64,000 nucleotides of DNA from 0-14-3-00-62-12 sp050173995 (lineage in GTDB: Bacteria > Pseudomonadota > Gammaproteobacteria > Xanthomonadales > Ahniellaceae), in the NCBI GenBank assembly GCA_050173995.1, contig JBFXKH010000002.1, positions 13,675-77,674 on the forward strand. Reading direction: 5' to 3'. The number at the start of each line of letters is the position of its first letter. The first letter of the stretch is position 1. The notes beneath the pieces were generated by a model. That model saw only the letters and a program-made list of their open reading frames with translations, was not told where the DNA came from and did no database searches. Position numbers and translations under genes: made by a program. Shown in pieces: positions 45,032 through 52,433 of the stretch.

Positions 45032-46383
45032 CAGTCCGACGTCAGGCGTCGAAGCGCCGCGAGACGGTTGCTTTCCGAGTCGATCAGAAACTGACCGGAG
45101 ACCACAAGCGTCTCGCCACCCTGTAATCCGGACACCACCTCGGTCATGCCGTTGGCTTCGTCGCCGATCACCAGCCCGACCGAGCGCATGCCGCCATCGG
45201 GGTCGACCAGCACCACGCGATCGCCTTCCTCGGTCCGGATCACCGAATCGGTTGGCACCATCAGCACATCGGTTTTTGCCTTGCCGCGGATCAGCACCTT
45301 CACGAACGTGCTTTGATTTACGCCCGGATCATCGGTTGCAAAGGTCAATTGCACCTGCAGGCTGCGTGTTGCATAGCCGACCGGCGGCTCGACCCGGCTT
45401 ACCTTGCCGCTGAAGCGCTTATTGGGCAAGTTGCGGATTTCCATCTCCGCCTCCTGTCCGCTCTCGACCCAGGTCCATTGCTGCTCGAAAATCTCGACGG
45501 TCACCTCAACGTCGCGGTTCTTGCTGCCCAGGTTGTAGATGGTGCTGGCCGTCGTAACCAGGTCGCCCACCGCGCCACGACGCTCGAAGACGTGGGCGTC
45601 TTCCTCGGCATGCACCTCGACGCGATTACTCGGCACCGCGCCCTGCTGCAGTTCGGCGATCCGGCCGGGACTGATCCCGGCGCCGCGCAACGCAGTCATC
45701 AGACTGGCGATGTCGTCGTGACGGTTGATCTGGTTTGCGTTCTGGAAATCCCGTTCCAACTGCAGCACCCCATCCGACTCGATGGTGAACAGCAATTCGC
45801 CCGCGCGCACGGCTTCGTCTTCGACCCGATCCGATAGATAGGCTAGGCGCCCCGCGGTGGGCGCATTGACATAACGCCTGCCCATGGAATCGATTCGGGT
45901 GACCTTGCCGATGGTACGCAGGTCGCGCAATAGATCGCCGCGGCCCACTTGCGCGGTGCGGATGCCGAGCAGGCGTGAGGCCCTGGCATCGGGGCGAATG
46001 CGCTCGCCATCGGCGGGCGAGCGCACCGCGGACTCCGGCTGCGAAGACGTCGAAGGTCTGACGGAAGCTGCGGTCTTGGGCGCGCCAGGCCTCGGCCCGG
46101 GCGCACTGGGCTTTTGTTTGCTGGCCACCAGGGCCATGCCACAGATGGGGCACTTGCTGCCGTCATGGTCGCTATGAATATGCGAGTGCATCGGGCAGAC
46201 GTAGAGCGTCTCCGTCCCAGCCTCATCCACGACGCCGTGGGTATCGGTTGTTACCGCCATCGACGTGTCGGTTGTCGCTTGTTCGCTGCCGCCCGGTACG
46301 GCGTCACCGGATCCACGGAAACCGAAGTAGCCGATCAGTAGCGCAAGTCCAATAACGATCGCGGATTTTCGATCAATGCGCAT
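45031..46383 (-). CDS. cusB: CusB-family periplasmic adaptor with metal-binding head
   Basis: 450 residues. An N-terminal transmembrane/signal segment (AIVIGLALLIGYFGF) is followed by a heavy-metal-binding module with CPMH (residues 63-66) and CPICGM (78-83). A basic linker precedes the membrane-fusion body, consisting of alpha-hairpin, lipoyl-like and beta-barrel domains ending SGQFLIDSESNRL. CusB hands metal from the periplasm to the RND pump. A fused CPMH/CPICGM module is common in this family and replaces the CusF chaperone to some degree. No cusC or cusF gene is in the window; cusA is downstream after one small ORF. Confidence 0.9.
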   Translation of the reverse strand: MRIDRKSAIVIGLALLIGYFGFRGSGDAVPGGSEQATTDTSMAVTTDTHGVVDEAGTETLYVCPMHSHIHSDHDGSKCPICGMALVASKQKPSAPGPRPGAPKTAASVRPSTSSQPESAVRSPADGERIRPDARASRLLGIRTAQVGRGDLLRDLRTIGKVTRIDSMGRRYVNAPTAGRLAYLSDRVEDEAVRAGELLFTIESDGVLQLERDFQNANQINRHDDIASLMTALRGAGISPGRIAELQQGAVPSNRVEVHAEEDAHVFERRGAVGDLVTTASTIYNLGSKNRDVEVTVEIFEQQWTWVESGQEAEMEIRNLPNKRFSGKVSRVEPPVGYATRSLQVQLTFATDDPGVNQSTFVKVLIRGKAKTDVLMVPTDSVIRTEEGDRVVLVDPDGGMRSVGLVIGDEANGMTEVVSGLQGGETLVVSGQFLIDSESNRLAALRRLTSD

Positions 46384-46575
46384 GGTTCGATCAGTGCCAG
46401 GCCGTGGGTTCCAAGAGCCGGATACGACTACGGTCAGCAGAAACAGGGCTGCAGCCGAACCGGCAACGCGAAATTCGAAGGGTAAAGCAAAAGAGTCAAG
46501 CTAGCAGAACCCCACCGGCCTCCGTGCGACCCAAGCTACACGGACAGCCGATGTGGCCATGTTTTACCAAAACGA

Positions 46576-46603
46576 AAACCTCTCCCAGACCGCGGAGAGG
46601 TTT
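46576..46603 (-). terminator. Rho-independent terminator of the multicopper-oxidase operon
   Basis: On this strand AAACCTCTCC-GCGGTCTG-GGAGAGGTTT is a perfect 10-bp stem followed by TCGTTTTGG. It lies 21 bases after the stop of the 623-residue gene and separates it from the cus operon. Confidence 0.85.
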
Positions 46604-46624
46604 CCGGTCCCTAACAGCAAGGGA

Positions 46625-48496
46625 TCAATGCATCGACCAGACCGCCACGTCGTGGTGGTAGGGGTCGAACTGGTACACGCTCAAGCGCATCGAGTGCTCG
46701 AAGTTGTACTCGATCTCGACGTTATGCGTGCCGAAAGCGCCGCTCATTTCGTTAGCCGGCGGAATATCGATCAGGCCCCACGGACCGCCGGCATTCACCC
46801 ACCAGTGGTAGCGCCCGAAGGTGAAGAAGCAACCCGAACCCAGTTGCGGATCGGCATTGATATCCGGGTTGCGCGGGGTCGGCTCAAGGAACTCGTCGGT
46901 GCCACCGCGATCGATCGGGAACAGGGTCTCGTCGCCCTCGTAGATCACCGTGGTCGGATCGGTGAACTGGAACTGGTTCTCCCAGCCGCGCGAACCGCCA
47001 AAGTCGACGTTGACGTAACCATGCTTGAAGTAATCGCCATTGATCAGGTGCGCCTTGAAGTTATACGGCCGCTCATTCCAGTCGAGCAGAAAGCCGAATT
47101 GCGTACCCTTGAAGCTCTCGGCACCCAGGCCGCTGCCCTCGCCACCCTTGCCACGACGGTTGCCGTAGATGGTGTTGTTGGCGTAGAACAGAGTGACGTC
47201 GGCATTGGGATCTTCCTCAACGCCACGCGGCAGGCGGGTTCGGGTCAGCCAGTCCAGGTAGGACGGACGCAGATCCTCGACCAGGGGACGGGCCGCTTCG
47301 ACATCGAAGGGCACGGCGTGGTTGTCGATCATGTCGCGCAGCTTGACCAAGGCGTTCCACATGCGCTTGGCCGGTGCCAGATTGCCGATCTTGCCGATCG
47401 CCGCCAGCTTGGCCGCTTCGTTCGCGCGCGGATTAACCCCGAACACGTCCTGCTCGAACTGCAGCAGGCTGCGCGGACCGCCTTCTTGCGGAATGCCCTT
47501 GGTCGAGTTCTCGGTCACCTGCACCCGGCCCGGGTGCAGACGCCAGCCCCAGTTGTAGGTCAGGTTGTAATGCTTGCCCGGTGGCTCCTTGATCTTGATC
47601 GTGTAGCGGGTGCCGACCTTGAGCATCGGGAAGAAGCTCTGGTCCATCGAGATGCCGCCGGCACCAACCGCACCCATCGGGAATTCGGTGGTCGGGGTGT
47701 CAAGAAACATCGTCGATGGCGAGAAATCCTCGATACCGTTGTGCAGAATGTTCAGGTGGTAGGTGATGGTCCACGGCACTTCCAGCACGTCCGACGGGTC
47801 GATCAGGGCGGTGTCGGCCTCGATGTTCTCGCCGAAATACGCGGCGTAGACATCGACGTTGCCACCGATTTTCACGCCATTTTCATCGAAGATCGGCACG
47901 ACCTTTTTGTTCTTGAGCGGGCCGTTGTAGTGCAGCATGGCCAGCCCCTCGTAGGCGCGATTGCGAACCGCGGCGCCGGTCAGCGGATTGCCTTCGAGAA
48001 TGTCGATGGCATTCTTGATCGCCTGACGGCGCAGGCGCTTGCGAGCCAACTCCGAAGTAAAGCCCTCCTCGATCGCGGCGATGGCCGCGTCCATGTCGGT
48101 CTCCGGGGATGCCGGATTGATGTCACGGGTCAACACCGGGCCATCGTGCAGGTTGTACCGACCATCCGGGGTTGAAGGCAGCGTGTTCGGCAGCACCGTG
48201 CCATTAGGTAACCGATAGTCTTCGTACACGGTCATCAAGAAGTTCGAACCCGGCGGGTTCTGTTCGTTGTTGACCGCGGGATGCCGACCCTCGGGCGTTA
48301 CCACGAAGGTGGTGGAACCGTCGTCCGAGCGGGTCACGCAGGACGGGCCCGGCTTGGGCATCGACTGCGGATGGGTGGTGTTGGAATTCGGCCCCTGCGG
48401 GCAGGACGAAACCGCCCACGCGGCACCGCCACTGCCCAGCCCCAGTGCCAAAAGCACTGCGGCAGCGACCCGTGTTTGCTGTCTGATGGTGTTCAT
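46625..48496 (-). CDS. Large exported protein of unknown family, MCO operon
   Basis: 623 residues from ATG 48496, with a clear Sec signal peptide (AAAVLLALGLGSGGAAWA). I do not recognise a domain family. The mature protein is soluble, with several aromatic/His clusters: YHLNILHNGIEDF, KHYNLTYNWGWRLHPG, FTFGRYHWWVNAGGPWG and the C-terminal YQFDPYHHDVAVWSMH. These could bind copper or a cofactor. The middle is helical with a KLAAIGKIGNLAPAKRMWN segment, and several stretches look like beta-sandwich strands. It is the last gene of an operon after a multicopper oxidase and an SCO-like protein, so it may be an electron donor, structural partner or substrate-binding subunit; the role is not known. 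Confidence 0.8.
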   Translation of the reverse strand: MNTIRQQTRVAAAVLLALGLGSGGAAWAVSSCPQGPNSNTTHPQSMPKPGPSCVTRSDDGSTTFVVTPEGRHPAVNNEQNPPGSNFLMTVYEDYRLPNGTVLPNTLPSTPDGRYNLHDGPVLTRDINPASPETDMDAAIAAIEEGFTSELARKRLRRQAIKNAIDILEGNPLTGAAVRNRAYEGLAMLHYNGPLKNKKVVPIFDENGVKIGGNVDVYAAYFGENIEADTALIDPSDVLEVPWTITYHLNILHNGIEDFSPSTMFLDTPTTEFPMGAVGAGGISMDQSFFPMLKVGTRYTIKIKEPPGKHYNLTYNWGWRLHPGRVQVTENSTKGIPQEGGPRSLLQFEQDVFGVNPRANEAAKLAAIGKIGNLAPAKRMWNALVKLRDMIDNHAVPFDVEAARPLVEDLRPSYLDWLTRTRLPRGVEEDPNADVTLFYANNTIYGNRRGKGGEGSGLGAESFKGTQFGFLLDWNERPYNFKAHLINGDYFKHGYVNVDFGGSRGWENQFQFTDPTTVIYEGDETLFPIDRGGTDEFLEPTPRNPDINADPQLGSGCFFTFGRYHWWVNAGGPWGLIDIPPANEMSGAFGTHNVEIEYNFEHSMRLSVYQFDPYHHDVAVWSMH

Positions 48497-48572
48497 GTCT
48501 AGTCTCCGTTGCCCGGTCGGCGGCGGTTGGCCGCCCGCGACCGGGTGATGTGGCTGGATTGAGTGTCTTGCG

Positions 48573-49205
48573 TCAGGCCCGCGCGGAGCGCATGTCCAGC
48601 AGGAACGGCTTATGCGCCTTTCCGATGCTGAGCCGCGACACCGCTTCGGCGATGAAGATCGGATGCAAGCGGGCCGGCTTGCGCAGCCAGCGCCCCATCT
48701 TCTCGTTGCCGACCCAGGCCACGCCATGGGCGCTACCCATCACCCCGAAGGTACGCAGAATCTGCCGTACCGAATCGGGATCGCCGTGCAGGAACTGCCA
48801 GTTCGCGCCCTTGCTGGCAGCAAAGGCCTTGAGCTGCTCGGACCCATCGATCTCGGGCTTGGTGGTCACGGTGTACATGAACACATCCTTGCCCAAGCGG
48901 TCGCCGACCATCTCCTGCACTTTGACCAGGTTGTCGATCACCGGGTAGTGCTTCTCGCCATCCACGGAAGCGAAGCTGATCAGGACCAGCTTGTCCTGAA
49001 CGAGGTTTTCATAGAACCAGAACTGGCGGTTGTCTTGGTCTTTGACCAGTACCTGCGGCATGCGCGCCGCCTGCGGGCCGGTACCCGGTCGACTGCACTG
49101 CAGCAGTGCCGGGTTGCTCGGGTCCACCTTGGTCCCGGCGGCAAGAACCGCCGCGGCCGGCAGGGCCATACCCATGGCCGCCAAAATCGATCGTCTGCTA
49201 TTCAT
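48573..49205 (-). CDS. SCO1/SenC-like exported protein lacking the copper-binding cysteines
   Basis: 210 residues from ATG 49205 with AGAGGA upstream (the frame opens earlier only with TTG). A twin-arginine-type leader (NSRRSILAAMGMALPAAAVLAAG) is followed by a thioredoxin-like SCO fold: DKLVLISFASVDGEKHYPVI, MYTVTTKPEIDGSEQLKAFAASKGANW, FLHGDPDSVRQILRTFGV. The SCO metal motif CxxxC should lie at residues 78-88 but reads FASVDGEKHYP, with no cysteine; the only Cys (C37) is elsewhere. The distal His (GSAHGVAW) remains. It lies 49 bp after the multicopper oxidase gene and 76 bp before the unknown exported gene. Confidence 0.75.
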   Translation of the reverse strand: MNSRRSILAAMGMALPAAAVLAAGTKVDPSNPALLQCSRPGTGPQAARMPQVLVKDQDNRQFWFYENLVQDKLVLISFASVDGEKHYPVIDNLVKVQEMVGDRLGKDVFMYTVTTKPEIDGSEQLKAFAASKGANWQFLHGDPDSVRQILRTFGVMGSAHGVAWVGNEKMGRWLRKPARLHPIFIAEAVSRLSIGKAHKPFLLDMRSARA

Positions 49206-49254
49206 AAACAAATCCTCTTGAAAGGTTCAACACCAACGGCAGAAGTGCCAACGC

Positions 49255-50925
49255 TCAGCGCACGATGTCCCAACGCAACATCATCGCGTTGTCTTCGTGG
49301 GTGTTGTTGTGGCAATGGATCGGATAGCGGCCGAGGAAATCGTCGAAGCGGTAATAGACCTTCACTTCATCGCCCGGGCCAATGGTCATCACGTCTTTGC
49401 GCGATCTGCCGACGCCAGTCGGCGCCCGACCGTTCCAGGACAGGATCTGGCATTCCTCGAAATGCACGTGCACCGGGTGCGACCAGGTGGCGCCGGCGTT
49501 ACGGAAGGTCCAAATTTCGGCGGTACCCTGCTTGGGCGCGGCCGAGACCACGGTCGGGTCCATAAACGAACCGTTGACCGTCCACAGACCGAGGTCGTGG
49601 TCGAAGACCCAACTGCGTTCGGCGGCGACCTTGCTCAGATCGATCGGCGGGAACGGGCGCAGGGTGTCCGGAATCCGGCTGCGATCATTGACATTGCTCT
49701 GGATCACGTCGAAACGCATCACCGGCTGGCGCTGGCTGCCTTCCAGCCTGCGCCCGGTCGGACCCTGGCCATTGACCTGTTCGGCCACGTTGTACAGCAC
49801 GATCGAAGTGCCGGCCGAGTAGCGAGAGAAGTCGATGATCACATCGGTGCGGTTTGCTGGGCCGAGCACGATGCTGGTGATATCGACCGGTTCTTCCAGC
49901 AGGTTGCCGTCGTTGGCGATCGCGACCATATTGCTCTTGTCGGCCAATTCCAGTTCATAGAAACGCGATGGGCCGCCATCGAGGAAGCGCATGCGGTATT
50001 TGCGCCGCTCGACCCGGTGGAACGGATAGGCCTTGCGGTTGACCGTGATCACATCGCCGAGATGGCCATCGGTATTGAACACGTTGTAGGTCGGATGACC
50101 CTGGGTGTTGAAACGGACGTCGTGCAGGATGAAATAGAGATCGAACCGGCCGTAGCCGCTGGGCAAACGCAGGGCGCCCTGGCGGTTGTCGTTTTCGTTG
50201 CCGGAGTCGATATCGTCGTAGAAGATCGACATGCCCGACAGGCCCGCGTACACATTGGTCGCGGTGAAGTCGATCATGTGGTCGTGGTACCACAGGCTGC
50301 CCAGCGCTTCGCGACTATCGTCGCGGGCAAACGACATCGGATGGTGGTGGTCCCAGAACCCACCCGGTTCCATGAAGTCCATCGGATAGCCATCGCTCTC
50401 GCTCGCACTATGCGAATTGTGCAAGTGCATGGTGGTGGCCGGATAGCCGAACGGAATCTGCGCGTTCTCGGCCGTCGGCAGGCGATTGAATCGGCGAATG
50501 AACAGCGGCTCGCCGTAGCGGGCGACCAGGGTGTCGCCGGGCAGCTTGCCATTCAGCAACCAAGCCAGCGAACCGCCGTTGGGGTTGAGTGCCGAAAGCG
50601 CGGGGTGGTAGTCCCAGAAGCCTTCACGCAAGGTCTGCGTATAGAACTTTCTCGGAAGATATTCGTTGTAGCGCTGATGCCGGGCCGGATCGATCGGCGG
50701 GTTGAACAGGTTCGGATTGACCGACTGCCAGGCCGGAGGGATGTACACCGGTTGGGTGAACAGTGGAACGGGTGGACTGTCGGGCTCGGTTGTCTGGTTG
50801 CGCAAGCCCTCGGGGCGACACAACTGCGCGCGTGCTGTCTCAGACAGCATCGCTCCCCCAAAGATGGCCGGCGTAACCGCCATGCCTGCCTTGAGGACAT
50901 CTCTTCTTCTGGCCATGGTCTTCAT
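49255..50925 (-). CDS. Tat-exported multicopper oxidase, CotA/bilirubin-oxidase-like
   Basis: 556 residues. The leader RRRDVLKAG followed by a hydrophobic stretch ending in ARA is a twin-arginine signal. All four copper motifs are present: HLH (167-169), HDH (214-216), HPVHVH (483-488) and HCHNNTHEDNAMM (537-549). The last contains the T1 Cys538 and a Met-bearing end much like CotA of Bacillus (HCHILEHEDYDMM). An additional WDHHHP lies at 191-196. The Met-rich insert of CueO is absent. Four-electron reduction of O2 coupled to oxidation of a metal or phenolic substrate is expected; the substrate is unknown. It is the first gene of the MCO/SCO-like/unknown operon. Confidence 0.92.
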   Translation of the reverse strand: MKTMARRRDVLKAGMAVTPAIFGGAMLSETARAQLCRPEGLRNQTTEPDSPPVPLFTQPVYIPPAWQSVNPNLFNPPIDPARHQRYNEYLPRKFYTQTLREGFWDYHPALSALNPNGGSLAWLLNGKLPGDTLVARYGEPLFIRRFNRLPTAENAQIPFGYPATTMHLHNSHSASESDGYPMDFMEPGGFWDHHHPMSFARDDSREALGSLWYHDHMIDFTATNVYAGLSGMSIFYDDIDSGNENDNRQGALRLPSGYGRFDLYFILHDVRFNTQGHPTYNVFNTDGHLGDVITVNRKAYPFHRVERRKYRMRFLDGGPSRFYELELADKSNMVAIANDGNLLEEPVDITSIVLGPANRTDVIIDFSRYSAGTSIVLYNVAEQVNGQGPTGRRLEGSQRQPVMRFDVIQSNVNDRSRIPDTLRPFPPIDLSKVAAERSWVFDHDLGLWTVNGSFMDPTVVSAAPKQGTAEIWTFRNAGATWSHPVHVHFEECQILSWNGRAPTGVGRSRKDVMTIGPGDEVKVYYRFDDFLGRYPIHCHNNTHEDNAMMLRWDIVR

Positions 50926-51544
50926 GCGTGATTAACCCCTTACCTGATTGTCGATTCCCGGAATGCCAACGGTCTTGGCGAACCGGACCACTACCCAACG
51001 ACCCACGGCCGGTCAGTTGAAAAAATTGAGGAGTTGACGTCGATGCCTGCCCGTCATTCCCAGAACCCAAGCTGACAACATCCGCGGTACCCGATGTCCC
51101 CCAAAAGCTCCATCAAGAATTCGGAGCGACTCCGGGGATGCCGGAACCGATCCGTCCACTCGGGTGGTCCGCCGTGGCTGATTCTGGATCAGACCCAAGC
51201 GGCACTTTTGAAGACGTGCGGCAAATTGCCACAGGTACCCCATACCGTGTCTGTAACAGTGGTTACTGGCTACGAAGATTGATCGAATTGTTTTTTGGTT
51301 GGGCTTGGATCGCTGAAGCACCAATGTTCACAAACCACGAAAACTCGGATCTGATCTGCGTTCGATTGGAAAAACCTCCTCCCCGTCCGGATGGAGGATC
51401 GGCGGAGGCCGAAGCCCATGCCCATTACCGCCGCTAACACCGAGCGCAGAGCGATCGGCAGGCTGGGCCGTTGTCCATCCTACGTGGCTACGCGGCTGGC
51501 GCGGCTCACCACACTACGGACATCCGTCAGCACACTGGTTGCGA
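50926..51544. other. 619-base intergenic region upstream of the MCO operon
   Basis: No convincing gene. It contains a palindrome GTAAC-AGTG-GTTAC (51253-51266) that may be an operator. Near 51371-51399 there is a minus-strand hairpin with CCTCC/GGAGG arms before TTTTT, a likely terminator for the SRAP gene. The rest shows nothing I can name. Confidence 0.5.
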
Positions 51545-52231
51545 TCACGCAAGTTCTGGGACCGGCTCAATCAGCCCGGCATCGTTGTTGCGCGGGGTAT
51601 TGACCCGCGTGCTCACCTGCCAGGTACGCAGCCAGTGTTCTGGACAAGGCCCGAGCGTAGGCAGTTTGGCGATCGCACCCTTGCCGCCCGAAGCCAGCCA
51701 GTCCAGCGCCTGAGCCCGATCCAGCACCACCGGCATGCGGTCGTGCACACGTGCCGCGACAGTGTTGGCGATGGTGGTCAGGATGGCAAACGAACACACT
51801 TCGTCTTCGCGACCTGGATGCCAGCGCTCCAGCAGGCCGGCGAGCAGCGACAATCCCCCCGCTGCCGCACTCAGGTACCAGGGCTGCTTGCCGGCCGCGC
51901 CGTGCTTCCATTCGTACCAGCCGTTGACCGGGACGATGCAGCGCGAGTGTCGGTAGGCGTGACGAAAATACGGCTTGCTCGCAACTGTCTCCAGGCGGGC
52001 ATTGATCGGCCGCGGCAGGCGCGAATCCCGCGCCCAGGACGGCAGCAGCCCCCAAGTAGGCGTTAAAGCGCGCAAGCCCGAGCCCTCGGTCGCGGCGAAC
52101 ACTAACGCTGCCTGCGAAGGCGCGAGGTTATGGCTCGGCGCCAACCGGCGCTGCGGTGGGCTGAGTTCGACCGGCTGCATGAACTGCCAGACTTCCGGCC
52201 ACGAACTGATCTGAGTGAAGCGGCCGCACAT
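51545..52231 (-). CDS. SRAP (HMCES/YedK) abasic-site-binding protein
   Basis: 228 residues. It begins MCGRFTQ, with the Cys2 that becomes the N-terminal nucleophile. NARLET (Asn), GWYEWKHG (Glu) and VHDRMPVVL (His) complete the conserved SRAP active site. The protein covalently traps abasic sites in single-stranded DNA through a thiazolidine link. Its gene often lies near SOS genes elsewhere but stands alone here. The start codon choice is fixed by the need for Cys2. Confidence 0.95.
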   Translation of the reverse strand: MCGRFTQISSWPEVWQFMQPVELSPPQRRLAPSHNLAPSQAALVFAATEGSGLRALTPTWGLLPSWARDSRLPRPINARLETVASKPYFRHAYRHSRCIVPVNGWYEWKHGAAGKQPWYLSAAAGGLSLLAGLLERWHPGREDEVCSFAILTTIANTVAARVHDRMPVVLDRAQALDWLASGGKGAIAKLPTLGPCPEHWLRTWQVSTRVNTPRNNDAGLIEPVPELA

Positions 52232-52279
52232 CGGGCACCTACTGCTGTATCAGGCGTCGGGAGTCGGTACTCGGCACTT

Positions 52280-52407
52280 GTGGGAGCGGCGGCACGTCGC
52301 GACTGTCGCCTCGGTGAGCATGTCGCGACGTTCCGTCGCTCCCACAACTGTCGCTCCCACAATCGTCGCTCCCACAACTATCGCTCTCACAACTGTCGCT
52401 CTCACAA
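52280..52407. repeat. GTGGGAGCG palindrome followed by five 15-bp tandem repeats
   Basis: An imperfect long hairpin (GTGGGAGCGgcggCACGTCGCGAC... against GTCGCGACGttccgTCGCTCCCAC; 52280-52345) is followed by five 15-bp units of the type CTGTCGCTCCCACAA (52333-52407, the last two with TCGCTCTCACAA). It lies between the SRAP start and the hutH-like stop. It has no spacer structure and is not a CRISPR array. Confidence 0.8.
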
Positions 52408-52433
52408 ACCCGCCCAATCCAGAAGCGTCGGAT

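Noticed and set aside
41638..45413. Long plus-strand open frames opposite the cus genes (e.g. 42117-43376, 43638-45413)
   Set aside because: They are antisense shadows caused by high GC; the minus-strand genes have complete RND and adaptor signatures.
46553..50931. Plus-strand frames of about 540 residues opposite the MCO operon
   Set aside because: No homology or ribosome site; the opposite strand encodes proteins with export signals and copper motifs.
52333..52407. Possible CRISPR array
   Set aside because: The 15-bp units are directly tandem without spacers and derive from an adjacent palindrome; no cas genes are present.
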